DNA of 64,000 nt, from contig NZ_JAWHTC010000002.1 in NCBI RefSeq assembly GCF_032586155.1, forward strand, positions 372,001 through 436,000, read 5' to 3'. The stretch is from JAWHTC01 sp032586155 (lineage in GTDB: Bacteria; Pseudomonadota; Alphaproteobacteria; Rhodobacterales; Rhodobacteraceae). Shown here in pieces: positions 42,029-50,906 of this stretch. Positions within the stretch are counted from its first letter, which is position 1; each line of letters opens with the position of its first letter. The translations under genes were made by a program, and so were the position numbers. The notes below the pieces were generated by a model. The model made no database searches, had not been told where the DNA came from, and worked only from the letters and a program-made list of their open reading frames with translations.

Positions 42029-43054
42029 ATGACCGCACTCAGCGCATATGACCGGCTCGAGGCCACCGGCCTCTGGCGCGCGACCCCGGACGAGCAACGC
42101 CGCGACGTGATCGTTTCAATCGGCGAGGCGACACTGACCATCACCGACAGCAATGACCGGGCGCTGGCGCATTGGTCGATCCCGGCCATCGCCCGCGCCA
42201 ATCCCGGCCACACCCCGGCCGTGTTCCACCCCGATGGCGACCCAGGCGAGATTCTCGAACTACCGGACAACGAATCCGAGATGATCGAGGCCATCGAAAA
42301 GCTGCGCCTGGCGGTTGAACGCGCCCGCCCCCATCCCGGACGCCTGCGTATGGTCTCGTTGGTACTGACGTTCGCCGCGGTCGTGGCGCTCAGTATCTTC
42401 TGGCTGCCCGGCGCCCTGCTCAACCACACGGTTTCAGTCGTTCCGGAAGTCAAGCGCCAGGAAATTGGCGCAGCGCTCCTGGAAAACATCCGCCGCGTGG
42501 CGGGTCGTGCCTGCGAGATCGACAACGCCCAGGCGCCCCTCACCCGGCTTTCCACCCGCCTCCCTTCCCCCTCCGGCCCGTCGCAATTGATCGTGCTGCG
42601 TGGCGGGGTGAGCGAAGCCGTACATCTGCCCGGCAACATCATCCTTCTGGGCCGTGCCTTGTTCGAGGATTTCGAGGAACCCGACGTCGCCGCTGGCTTT
42701 ATCATCGCCGAACACCTGCGCGCCTCGCTTCAAGACCCGCTGCGACGGCTTCTGGACCGGGCCGGTTTTGCCGCCACGGTACGGCTTCTAACTACGGGTG
42801 CGCTGACCGACGACACGTTGCAGGCCTATACCGAACACCTTCTGACCGCGACACCGCATCCGCTTACCGACGAAACCCTGCTCGCAGGATTCAAGGCATG
42901 GTCGGTGCGGGCAGCGCCATATGCCTATGCGATGGACATCACCGGTGAAACCACGCTGGGCCTGATCGAGGCCGACCCATTTGCCAGTTCTCCGCCCGAC
43001 CCGCTGATCAGCGATGCGGACTGGCTGCGTCTGCAGAATATCTGCGGCGGCTGA
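42029..43054 (+). CDS. membrane protein with degenerate M48-peptidase-like region
   Basis: This 341-residue protein has a cytosolic N-terminus (1-105), one or two hydrophobic spans (about 108-132, MVSLVLTFAAVVALSIFWLP) and a larger C-terminal domain. The segment VHLPGNIILLGRALFEDFEE, then PDVAAGFIIAEHLRA, resembles the M48 region LPGGxI...GLL...LA.VLAHEIGH, but the zinc motif HExxH reads EHLRA. It may be an inactive peptidase homologue. It is not clearly part of the downstream hydroxylase operon (280-bp gap). The function is unknown. Confidence 0.75.
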   Translation: MTALSAYDRLEATGLWRATPDEQRRDVIVSIGEATLTITDSNDRALAHWSIPAIARANPGHTPAVFHPDGDPGEILELPDNESEMIEAIEKLRLAVERARPHPGRLRMVSLVLTFAAVVALSIFWLPGALLNHTVSVVPEVKRQEIGAALLENIRRVAGRACEIDNAQAPLTRLSTRLPSPSGPSQLIVLRGGVSEAVHLPGNIILLGRALFEDFEEPDVAAGFIIAEHLRASLQDPLRRLLDRAGFAATVRLLTTGALTDDTLQAYTEHLLTATPHPLTDETLLAGFKAWSVRAAPYAYAMDITGETTLGLIEADPFASSPPDPLISDADWLRLQNICGG

Positions 43055-43343
43055 AACCTGCGGCGCGCCAGAACTCGCCACGCCCGAACTGTCTACCCCG
43101 GCAGTTATCATTGTTTTTTTGATTGCAGCACCGCCATTAGCCACCCGGGACGCCGGGTTATCCCTTTCGCAATGTCCTCCACGCGGCGGCCTATCAGGGC
43201 CGACAAACCTCCCGGCTGATGTGTCGTTCCCTGACGTCGTAGGTCGCCCAAAGGGCTTGCCAATATGTCGCGCCTGCCGCACTCTCGCGCTCATGACTCG
43301 CGCCCTCGCGCGCCACAACCCGTAGCTTCGGAAAGTGACCCAG

Positions 43344-44201
43344 ATGAAATTCCATTCCCCGCAAAGCGTTGACGAGGCCATTGGCCTTCTTGCCGCCGAC
43401 CCGGACGCCAAGATCCTGGCCGGTGGCACCGACCTGCTGGTCCGCCTGCGCAGCCGTGACGTCGCCCCCTCGGCGGTGATCGACATCAAGCGTATCGACG
43501 CGCTAACCACCATTTCGCAACCGGATGGCCGCTGGCGCATCGGCGCCGCCGTACCCTCGGCCGAAATGAATGAACACGCCGGGCTGAAAGCGGCATGGCC
43601 CGGCGTTGTCGAGGCCGCCGACCTGATCGGTTCGACCCAGGTGCAGGGACGCGCCACAGTGACTGGCAACCTGTGCAATGCAGGCCCCGCCGCGGACAGC
43701 GTGCCCGCCATGGTTGCGGCTGGAGCTATGGCCGAAGTCGCCGGCCCGGACGGAACCCGGCTTGTGCCGGTCGAGGATATTCCCACCGCCCCCGGCAAAA
43801 CCTCGCTGAAACAGGGCGAAATGGTCACCGCCATCACCCTGCCCGGCAAACCCGCCAATTCAGGCGACGCCTACTTGCGGTTTATCCCGCGCACCGAGAT
43901 GGACATCGCCGTTGTCGGAGTAGGTATCGCGTTGACCATGGACGGCGACACGATCAAGGACGCCAAGGTTGCCCTTGGCGCGGTTGGCCCCAAGGTCATC
44001 GTCGCGGACGCTGCCGCCAAGGCCCTGATCGGCACCACCGGAGACGAGGCCGCGCTTGACGCGCTGGCCGAAGCCGCCTCGGCTGCTGCCACCCCCATTG
44101 ACGACAAGCGTGGCACCGCTGAATTTCGCCGCGACGTGACCGGCGTGATGGCCAAACGCACAGCAAAAATCGCCATCGCCCGCGCCAAAGGAGAAGCCTG
44201 A
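43344..44201 (+). CDS. molybdenum hydroxylase, FAD-binding subunit (CoxM/XdhB-like)
   Basis: The ATG at 43344 is favoured over a GTG at 43335 because GGAAAG precedes it. The 285-residue protein has LAGGTDLLVRLR (FAD pyrophosphate), LIGSTQVQGRATVTGNLCNA and GDAYLRFIPRTEMDIAVVGVG. It hands electrons from the Fe-S clusters to the acceptor via FAD. No [4Fe-4S] insertion as in 4-hydroxybenzoyl-CoA reductase is visible. It overlaps the next gene by one base. Confidence 0.9.
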   Translation: MKFHSPQSVDEAIGLLAADPDAKILAGGTDLLVRLRSRDVAPSAVIDIKRIDALTTISQPDGRWRIGAAVPSAEMNEHAGLKAAWPGVVEAADLIGSTQVQGRATVTGNLCNAGPAADSVPAMVAAGAMAEVAGPDGTRLVPVEDIPTAPGKTSLKQGEMVTAITLPGKPANSGDAYLRFIPRTEMDIAVVGVGIALTMDGDTIKDAKVALGAVGPKVIVADAAAKALIGTTGDEAALDALAEAASAAATPIDDKRGTAEFRRDVTGVMAKRTAKIAIARAKGEA

Positions 44202-44680
44202 TGTCCCGTATCCACGTTTCCACCACGATCAACGGCGACGAGACCGAGTTCCTTTGCGAAGCGCAGGAAACCCTTCTCGACGTGCTGCGCGACGACCTTG
44301 ATCTGACCGGCAGTAAAGAAGGCTGCGCCTCAGGCGACTGCGGCGCGTGTTCCGTTACCGTCGATGGCCGCCTTGTCTGTTCCTGCCTCATGCTCGCGGC
44401 CGAGGCCGAGGGTCGCGCCATCGAAACCATCGAAGGCATGGCCGACGGCGATGACCTGCACCCGCTGCAACAGAAGTTCCTTGAAATGGGCGCGCTTCAA
44501 TGCGGTATCTGCACACCCGGCGTGCTGGTTGCGGCCAAGAACCTGCTCGAGCGCAATCCCGACCCGACCGAGGAGCAGGTCCGCTATTGGCTGGCCGGCA
44601 ACCTTTGCCGCTGCACGGGATATGACAAGATCATCCGCGCGGTCATGGAAACCGCCAAAGACATGAGAGGGGCAGCCTGA
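44201..44680 (+). CDS. molybdenum hydroxylase, [2Fe-2S] subunit (CoxS-like)
   Basis: This 159-residue small subunit has a plant-type [2Fe-2S] motif (GCASGDCGACSV with a further Cys in VCSCLM) and the helical second-cluster motif LQCGICTPGVLVAA ... NLCRCTGYDKI. It relays electrons from the molybdenum site to FAD. Start and stop both overlap neighbours by one base (TGATG), a tight three-subunit operon. Confidence 0.94.
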   Translation: MSRIHVSTTINGDETEFLCEAQETLLDVLRDDLDLTGSKEGCASGDCGACSVTVDGRLVCSCLMLAAEAEGRAIETIEGMADGDDLHPLQQKFLEMGALQCGICTPGVLVAAKNLLERNPDPTEEQVRYWLAGNLCRCTGYDKIIRAVMETAKDMRGAA

Positions 44681-46923
44681 TGGCCAAAGACGAATATCAA
44701 GCCCGCGAATTCAAGGTAATCGGCACACGGCCCATCCGGCCCGATGGTATCGACAAGGTCACCGGCAAGGCCCAGTACGGCGCCGACATGTCGGCCCCCG
44801 GCATGCTGTGGGGCGCGATCAAACGCAGCCCCCATGCCCATGCCCGTATCGTGTCCATCGACACCTCCGCCGCATCGGCCATGAAGGGCGTCAAGGCGGT
44901 GATCACCCGTGCCGATTTTACCCACCAGCCCGAAGACAAGGCCAATGCCGATGTGCTCGACAACTGCATGGCGGGGGAGCGTGCGCTTTATGACGGTCAC
45001 GCCGTCGCCGCTGTGGCTGCGACGTCGAAATCCATCGCCGCGGCCGCTCTGGACGCGATCAAGGTGGACTACGAGGTGCTGCCCCACGTCACAGACGTCG
45101 ACGACGCCGTCAAACCCGGCGCGCCGATCATCCACGAAGGCCGTCAGCGTGAAAACGTACCCGAAGGACATAATGGCAACGTGATCTCGCGCACCGCATT
45201 CGGCCATGGCGACCCCGAAGAAGGCTTCAAAAAGGCCGACCTGATCATCGAACGCAACTTCACCACCGCCGCCACCCACCAGGGCTATATCGAGCCCAAC
45301 GCCTGCCTGGCATCGCTGGGGGCCGATGGTCAGGGCGAAATTTGGGTCTGTACCCAGGGTCATTACATGGTCCGCAACGTCAGCGCCGCCGTGCTGGGGC
45401 TGGACGCGGGCAAGATTCGCGCCACCGCATCCGAAATCGGCGGCGGTTTTGGCGGCAAGACCCATGTCTGGCAGGAACCCGTCGCGTTGAAGCTCTCGCA
45501 AGAGGCCGGCAAGCCGGTGAAACTGGTGCTGAACCGCGACGAGGTCTTCCGCGCCACCGGCCCGACCGCGTCGTCGTCAGCGGATATCAAGATCGGCATG
45601 ACCAAGGACGGCAAGATCACCGCCGCCACCTGCACCTATCGCCTGCAATCGGGTGCCTACCCGGCCGACAACGCGATGCTGGCGGCGATGTGCGGCTTTG
45701 CCCCCTATGATCTTGAGCATGTGCGCACCGAAGGTCTGGAGGTTGTCACCAACCGACCAAAAGCCGCCGCCTACCGCGCGCCGGGGGCCCCGATGGGTGC
45801 CTTCCCGGTGGAATCGGTCATCGACGAGCTGTGCCAGAAACTGGACCTCGATCCACTGGACACACGGCTGCAGAACGCCTCGCGCGAAGGCACCCGTGCC
45901 GTTTATGGCCCGACCTACCCGGCCATCGGTCTGGAAGCGACGCTCGAGGCCGCCAAGGCCCACCCGCACTGGACCGCACCTTTGGGTGACAACCAGGGCC
46001 GGGGCGTCGCCTGTGGCTTCTGGTTCAACTTCGGCGGCGATACCTCGGTGTCGCTGATGGTCAACCTCGATGGCACCGTATCGCTGGCCGAGGGTAACCC
46101 CGATATCGGCGGGTCGCGCGCGGCCATGACGATGATGGCCGCCGAAGAGCTTGGCATTCCGCTCGACCAGGTCCGCACTTTCATCGCCGACACGGCCAGC
46201 CTGGGTCAGAATGAAAACACCCATGGCTCCCGCGTGACCTACGCCGTGGGCCTGGCCACGATCAAGGCCGCGCGTCATGCCATCGAAGTGATGAAGCAAC
46301 GTGCCGCGATGAAGTGGGGCATCGACGCGGATGCCATCGAATGGAAAGACGGCGCCGCTCACCCTGCCGGTGACAATGCGGGCAAGTTCCCGCCGATGAG
46401 TATCAAGGAAATCGCTGCGATCTCCTCGAATACCGGCGGGCCGATTGCGGGCCACCACGAGGCCAACCCCGAAGGCGCCGGCGTCAGCTTTGCCACCCAC
46501 ATGGTCGACACCGAAACCGACCCGGAAACCGGCGCGGTCAAGGTGCTGCGCTACACCGTGTTCCAGGATGCGGGCAAGGCGATCCACCCGGATTACGTTG
46601 AAGGCCAGTTCCAGGGCGGTGCCGCCCAAGGCATCGGCTGGGCCCTGAACGAGGAATACGTATACGGCGAAGATGGGCGCCTGCAGAACCCCGGTTTCCT
46701 CGACTATCGCATTCCCGTCGCCTCGGACCTGCCGATGATCGAACCGGTGATCCTCGAGATTCCCAACCCGGGCCATCCCTACGGTGTGCGCGGTGTCGGT
46801 GAAACCTCGATCGTGCCGCCGCTCGCCGCCATTGCCAACGCGGTCTCGCGCAGCTCGGACGTGCGTCTGACCGCATTGCCGATGTCGCCGCCCAAGGTGC
46901 TGGCGGCAATGAAAGCCAAGTAA
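44680..46923 (+). CDS. molybdenum hydroxylase, molybdopterin-binding subunit (xanthine dehydrogenase family)
   Basis: This 747-residue large subunit has KVTGKAQYGADM at the start, EIGGGFGGKTHVWQEPVALK (MoCo binding), AAYRAPGAPMGAFPVESVID at the active-site loop, GNPDIGGSRAAM and the catalytic Glu in GVGETSIVPPLAAIANAV. The loop AYRAPG differs from the AYRCSFR of form I CO dehydrogenase and the AYRGAGR of form II, so CO is not the expected substrate. An aromatic, purine or aldehyde substrate remains open. It overlaps the MoaD-like gene by one base. Confidence 0.92.
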   Translation: MAKDEYQAREFKVIGTRPIRPDGIDKVTGKAQYGADMSAPGMLWGAIKRSPHAHARIVSIDTSAASAMKGVKAVITRADFTHQPEDKANADVLDNCMAGERALYDGHAVAAVAATSKSIAAAALDAIKVDYEVLPHVTDVDDAVKPGAPIIHEGRQRENVPEGHNGNVISRTAFGHGDPEEGFKKADLIIERNFTTAATHQGYIEPNACLASLGADGQGEIWVCTQGHYMVRNVSAAVLGLDAGKIRATASEIGGGFGGKTHVWQEPVALKLSQEAGKPVKLVLNRDEVFRATGPTASSSADIKIGMTKDGKITAATCTYRLQSGAYPADNAMLAAMCGFAPYDLEHVRTEGLEVVTNRPKAAAYRAPGAPMGAFPVESVIDELCQKLDLDPLDTRLQNASREGTRAVYGPTYPAIGLEATLEAAKAHPHWTAPLGDNQGRGVACGFWFNFGGDTSVSLMVNLDGTVSLAEGNPDIGGSRAAMTMMAAEELGIPLDQVRTFIADTASLGQNENTHGSRVTYAVGLATIKAARHAIEVMKQRAAMKWGIDADAIEWKDGAAHPAGDNAGKFPPMSIKEIAAISSNTGGPIAGHHEANPEGAGVSFATHMVDTETDPETGAVKVLRYTVFQDAGKAIHPDYVEGQFQGGAAQGIGWALNEEYVYGEDGRLQNPGFLDYRIPVASDLPMIEPVILEIPNPGHPYGVRGVGETSIVPPLAAIANAVSRSSDVRLTALPMSPPKVLAAMKAK

Positions 46924-47165
46924 TGGTTGCCGTCCGCCTCTGGGGCTCTCTGGGCGAAGCGGCGGGCGCGACCGAGGTCGAGGTTCAGGCTTCGAACCTG
47001 CGCGAGCTTCTGCTCGGCCTTGAAGAAAACTACCCCGTGCTCAGGTCAGAGCTCGAGCGCGGGATTTCCGTTTCCATAGACGGCAAGATCTACAATGACA
47101 GCTGGGCGACGCCGATCGCGCCCGACAGCGAGGTAGTGTTGCTGACACGGTTGGTTGGCGGCTGA
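46923..47165 (+). CDS. MoaD/ThiS-family small sulfur-carrier-like protein
   Basis: This 80-residue beta-grasp protein ends in the diagnostic Gly-Gly (LTRLVGG), the C-terminus that is thiocarboxylated in MoaD. It starts where the large-subunit gene stops (TAATG overlap). Being tied to this one hydroxylase operon, it may serve dedicated cofactor sulfuration or maturation rather than general molybdopterin synthesis (inference). Confidence 0.88.
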   Translation: MVAVRLWGSLGEAAGATEVEVQASNLRELLLGLEENYPVLRSELERGISVSIDGKIYNDSWATPIAPDSEVVLLTRLVGG

Positions 47166-47287
47166 TAGGCTGGCCAATCCCAGGATTTGGCCTCGCGCAA
47201 ACCTCGCGAACTAGCCATGCGGGCTCTGTTTGGCAAACGATCATTCCAAGCCCAACTTCGAGCCCTGCTTCACCAAAAACAGATACC

Positions 47288-47923
47288 CTACTTCCAGGCA
47301 AAGGACGGCTGCTCGAAATGCGCCACCCTTGTCGCCTCTCCCCGCAAACCCACCTCACGAAACTGGTAAAGCATCGCTGCCGTGGGCGCATAGATGTGGT
47401 GCCCAAGGGTTGGCAGGAAGGCCGACATCACCGGGCTCTCCCCAGCCTGCAAGGCGTGCAGAGTCGGTATCGCCGTGTCATCCAGCTCCGTGAATGGAAT
47501 AAAGAAGACCGCCTCCACCTCGCGCGGATCGGGGGCCAGCCGGTCGACATCACCGCACCACAACACAAAAGGTTCGATCCGAAACCCCGACCGCGTTTCA
47601 AAATCATCGAGCCGCCCCAGGATATCCCCCTTGCCCAGTTGCAGCCCGATCTCTTCCTCGACCTCGCGCAACGCCGCCTGCGTCGCAGTTTCGCCTGCGT
47701 CCACGCGCCCGCCGGGCAAGGCATATTGCCCCGCATGCCGGTTCATCGTCGTGGGCCGCCGGGTCAGCACCACGCTTGGCCGCCCCGTCTCCGGGTCCTG
47801 TGCCAACACGATCGCCACCGCCGCCTCGCGCAGGCCCGCCGCCTCCAACTGAACCGCTTCAAACCGCTCCAGCCGGGCATGGACATCAGACCTAAGATGC
47901 CGATCAAACCTGTCAAACGCCAT
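47288..47923 (-). CDS. NUDIX hydrolase (CoA pyrophosphatase-like)
   Basis: The ATG at 47923 (MAFDRFDRHLRSDVHARLER) gives 211 residues; a GTG at 47950 is an alternative. The NUDIX box is PGGRVDAGETATQAALREVE, followed by EEIGL, preceded by RRPTTMNRHAGQYALPGG, which matches the CoA-pyrophosphatase signature LLTxRxxxxxxHxGQxxxPGG. It probably cleaves (oxidised) CoA to 3',5'-ADP and phosphopantetheine. It lies downstream of leuB's terminator on the same strand. Confidence 0.88.
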   Translation of the reverse strand: MAFDRFDRHLRSDVHARLERFEAVQLEAAGLREAAVAIVLAQDPETGRPSVVLTRRPTTMNRHAGQYALPGGRVDAGETATQAALREVEEEIGLQLGKGDILGRLDDFETRSGFRIEPFVLWCGDVDRLAPDPREVEAVFFIPFTELDDTAIPTLHALQAGESPVMSAFLPTLGHHIYAPTAAMLYQFREVGLRGEATRVAHFEQPSFAWK

Positions 47924-47985
47924 GGCGGCCTTTCGTATCAAATCTCCCACGATGCTACGCCCCTTCCGCCCCGCGTTGAAGCCGT

Positions 47986-48018
47986 AAAAGAAAACGGGCG
48001 GCCTAACCGGACCGCCCG
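47986..48018 (-). terminator. terminator of leuB
   Basis: On the minus strand CGGGCGG (48018-48012) pairs with CCGCCCG (48001-47995) over a 10-nt loop with a GG/CC extension, followed by TTTTCTTTT. It begins 25 bp after the leuB stop. Confidence 0.85.
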
Positions 48019-48042
48019 CATCCATTTCCTAAAGAAGATCGC

Positions 48043-49146
48043 TTAAATCGACGCCGCCAGCTTGCCGACAATCGCATCGCCCATCTCGCTGGTCGACACC
48101 GGCTGCACGCCTTCCTCACCCAACAGGTCCGCCGTACGCAGCCCATCGCCCAGAACCGCGTTGACCGCCTCTTCCAGCCGCGTTGCTTCATCGCCTGCGT
48201 CAAACGAATAGCGCAGCGCCATGGCAAAGCTCAGGATACAGGCAATCGGGTTGGCCTTGCCCTGCCCGGCAATATCCGGGGCCGAACCGTGCACCGGTTC
48301 ATAGAGCGCCTTGGGGCGACCATTGGCCATCGGTGCACCGAGGCTGGCCGAGGGCAGCATCCCAAGCGACCCGGTCAACATCGCCGCCAGATCCGACAGC
48401 AGGTCGCCGAACAGGTTGTCGGTCACGATCACGTCGAACTGTTTGGGCCAGCGGGTCAGCTGCATCGCACCGGCATCGGCGTACATGTGCGACAGCTCGA
48501 CCTCGGGGTAATCTTCACCCACCTTGGTCACAACTTCGCGCCACAGCACGCCGGATTCCATCACGTTGGCCTTTTCCATCGAGCACAATTTCTTGTCACG
48601 CTTCATCGCCAGCTCAAAGGCAGACCGCGCCACCCGGTCGATCTCGCTCTCGGTGTAACGCTGGGTATTGATCCCCACGCGCTCGTTGCCTTCCTCAAAG
48701 ATGCCGCGCGGCTCGCCGAAATAAACGCCCGAGGTCAACTCACGCACGATCATGATATCGAGACCGGCAACCACGTCCTTTTTCAACGACGAAAAATCAG
48801 CCAGCGCGTCGAAACACTGTGCTGGACGCAGGTTGGCAAAAAGGTCCATCTCCTTACGCAGCCGCAACAACCCGCGCTCGGGCTTCAGGCTGAAATCCAG
48901 ATCGTCATATTGCGGCCCGCCCACAGCGCCCAGCAACACGGCATCGGCTTCCTGCGCCTTCTCCATGGTCTCATCGGCCAGCGGGATACCATGCTTGTCA
49001 TAGGCACAGCCACCGACAAGATCTTCGCTTACGTCAAATTGCATACCGCGATTGGCACCAAACCAGTCGATGATCTTGCGCACTTCGGCCATGACTTCCG
49101 GGCCGATCCCGTCACCGGGCAGAATAAGAAGCGATGGGTTGCTCAT
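48043..49146 (-). CDS. leuB: 3-isopropylmalate dehydrogenase
   Basis: This 367-residue enzyme has LLILPGDGIGPEVMAEVRKI at the N-terminus, ANLRPAQCF and RELTSGVYFGEPRG (substrate Arg residues), DAGAMQLTRWPKQFDVIVTD (metal Asp) and GSAPDIAGQGKANPIA. It oxidatively decarboxylates 3-isopropylmalate in leucine synthesis, in the cytosol. It is a stand-alone gene here, with leuA, leuC and leuD not in the window, and it has its own terminator. Confidence 0.96.
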   Translation of the reverse strand: MSNPSLLILPGDGIGPEVMAEVRKIIDWFGANRGMQFDVSEDLVGGCAYDKHGIPLADETMEKAQEADAVLLGAVGGPQYDDLDFSLKPERGLLRLRKEMDLFANLRPAQCFDALADFSSLKKDVVAGLDIMIVRELTSGVYFGEPRGIFEEGNERVGINTQRYTESEIDRVARSAFELAMKRDKKLCSMEKANVMESGVLWREVVTKVGEDYPEVELSHMYADAGAMQLTRWPKQFDVIVTDNLFGDLLSDLAAMLTGSLGMLPSASLGAPMANGRPKALYEPVHGSAPDIAGQGKANPIACILSFAMALRYSFDAGDEATRLEEAVNAVLGDGLRTADLLGEEGVQPVSTSEMGDAIVGKLAASI

Positions 49147-49315
49147 TTGGCTGTATCCTTCTGGGAATCCGTTGGCCTTCGCCTAGCTGGAAGGGGCGGT
49201 GGGGTCAAGGAAGGTCAAAGGGTAAGCAAGTTTCTACTGCCCCCGAACAGCTGCAATGCGGGACCAAGTGAGCTGTCGCCATGCAAGAACCAACAGCGGC
49301 TGTTGGAATCCGGCG

Positions 49316-50269
49316 TTAGGTCGCGACTGGGCTTCCGTCCGGATGAAACAGTCGCATCCCCATACGCTGCGCATCAATCTCGTTACCGGTCTCATGCACC
49401 TCTGAAAGAAACCACCGATACTCCGGTGTCGTTTCCAGCCCTTTGCGGCACACCAGCCAGAACTTCGACAAGGGCTCGATCGCCGTATCGAAAGGAGCGA
49501 CCAATTCACCCTTTGCCAATTGTTTGGAAGCGAGGAACGACCCTGCGATTGCCACATGCCCTGTCGCGATCGCTGTCTCAACGGCACTCGCCGTATCTGC
49601 GCAAGTCACCGCAAAATCCGTTGGCGGTTCGAGACCGTTCAAACGGTGCCACGAAGACCAAGTCGAATTCTCCCTCCCTGAATCCAATACGAAGTCGACA
49701 CCGATAAGACCTTGCTTTCCAATATCCGAGGGGCGCTCGACATACCGGGCGATATCGGGGCGCATCAGCGGTGTAAACCATGTCCGCAGCAAAGGCTCCC
49801 AATGCAGGTCGCCTTCTGGCTCCAACGCCCAACGTATCGCCATATCGACTTCGCCTTTTGACACATCTCGCACTTGCTTGCTGAGGTCCCAAGATATGCG
49901 CACGTCAGACCGTTGTTCTTTGGCGTTTGAAATCGCTGGCAACACCCAGCTATGGACCGCTTTCGCGGGGCCACTGACTTTTAGGACCGTCGTTTCAACG
50001 GGTTCGTGTGCGGCATCCCATGCGCTTTGAATGGATTTGAACGCTGGGCCCAGATCCGTGAGCAAATCGCGGCCTCTTTCGGTGAGCTCAACAGCGCGGT
50101 GTTTGCGCAGGAAAAGCGCACCACCAAGCTCTTGCTCCAACTGCTTGATTTGAAAACCGACAGCAGCCGGTGTCACGAACAGCTCATGCGCCGCCTTGGC
50201 GAAGCTCAGATGGCGGGCGGCTGCCTCGAATGTTCTCAAGGACGTGAGAGATGGGAGACGTTTAGACAT
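49316..50269 (-). CDS. LysR-family regulator (GcvA-like)
   Basis: The ATG at 50269 (MSKRLPSLTSLRTFEAAARH) gives 317 residues in the GcvA branch. The HTH is LSFAKAAHELFVTPAAVGFQ, and an effector domain occupies about 90-300. It is divergent from a small secreted protein gene, 112 bp between starts, with CAAGA-ATA-TCTTG at 50276-50288. It likely controls that gene. The effector is unknown. Confidence 0.9.
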   Translation of the reverse strand: MSKRLPSLTSLRTFEAAARHLSFAKAAHELFVTPAAVGFQIKQLEQELGGALFLRKHRAVELTERGRDLLTDLGPAFKSIQSAWDAAHEPVETTVLKVSGPAKAVHSWVLPAISNAKEQRSDVRISWDLSKQVRDVSKGEVDMAIRWALEPEGDLHWEPLLRTWFTPLMRPDIARYVERPSDIGKQGLIGVDFVLDSGRENSTWSSWHRLNGLEPPTDFAVTCADTASAVETAIATGHVAIAGSFLASKQLAKGELVAPFDTAIEPLSKFWLVCRKGLETTPEYRWFLSEVHETGNEIDAQRMGMRLFHPDGSPVAT

Positions 50270-50381
50270 TTGACACAAGAATATCTTGCCCAAAATCAAA
50301 AGCAATCTCGTTTGTCAGGGACCCGTGAAACTTGCACCGTTGCTTCACCAGCTAACGCAACACCAACCACAGGAGATTATC

Positions 50382-50735
50382 ATGATCCGCAACCTTATCG
50401 CCTCTTCCGCCCTCATCTTGGCCGTCGCTCTTCCTGCGCAGGCGGAACAATTCGCCGTAAAACTGGACGCCGCTTATGAAGGTGCCAACGCGAAACTAAT
50501 GGAATCGCTTAAGATTTCGGCGATTGAGAGTTTCTCGCAAAACGGAGCGCATTTCGTCGTTCTCGACGCCCCTAACGATGCCTATGTCGAAGCATTCATC
50601 CTCGCCATTGGACGCGATGCCATAGAACTCAACGCCATTGATGCCGATTGGTCAAACCCAGTGATGGTCGACCTTTCGATCTCGCAGCGTCTTGGGTTCT
50701 TGCGCTCCATCGAATGTGACTTCTGCACGAGCTGA
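50382..50735 (+). CDS. small secreted protein of unknown function (117 aa)
   Basis: The ATG at 50382 follows AGGAG. A clear signal peptide (IRNLIASSALILAVALPAQA, cut before EQFAVK) is followed by about 97 mature residues, with VVLDAPNDAYVEAFILAIGR in the middle and a C-terminal SIECDFCTS carrying a Cys-x2-Cys pair. It is probably periplasmic or exported. It is divergent from the GcvA-like regulator. I recognise no family; the C-terminal cysteines could bind metal or form a disulfide. Confidence 0.75.
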   Translation: MIRNLIASSALILAVALPAQAEQFAVKLDAAYEGANAKLMESLKISAIESFSQNGAHFVVLDAPNDAYVEAFILAIGRDAIELNAIDADWSNPVMVDLSISQRLGFLRSIECDFCTS

Positions 50736-50906
50736 GTCGCTAACTTGAAGATTGGGCCGGTCGACATTTCGACCGGCCATCCGAGGCTTTCGGTCGGGTT
50801 CTGACGGATCGGAAGCGCCTCCAAGGGCGGCTCCGCGGAGTAGTGGATTTCGGAAATCCAGTCATGATTCGTGTGATGTCAACGGCTCTGGATAAGGAGA
50901 ACCGAC

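Noticed and set aside
43055..43334. Possible small gene between the M48-like and hydroxylase genes
   Set aside because: Frames are short and lack start signals; the 280 bp most likely hold the hydroxylase promoter.
44680..46923. CO dehydrogenase large subunit (CoxL)
   Set aside because: The diagnostic AYRCSFR or AYRGAGR loop is absent; the loop reads AYRAPG.
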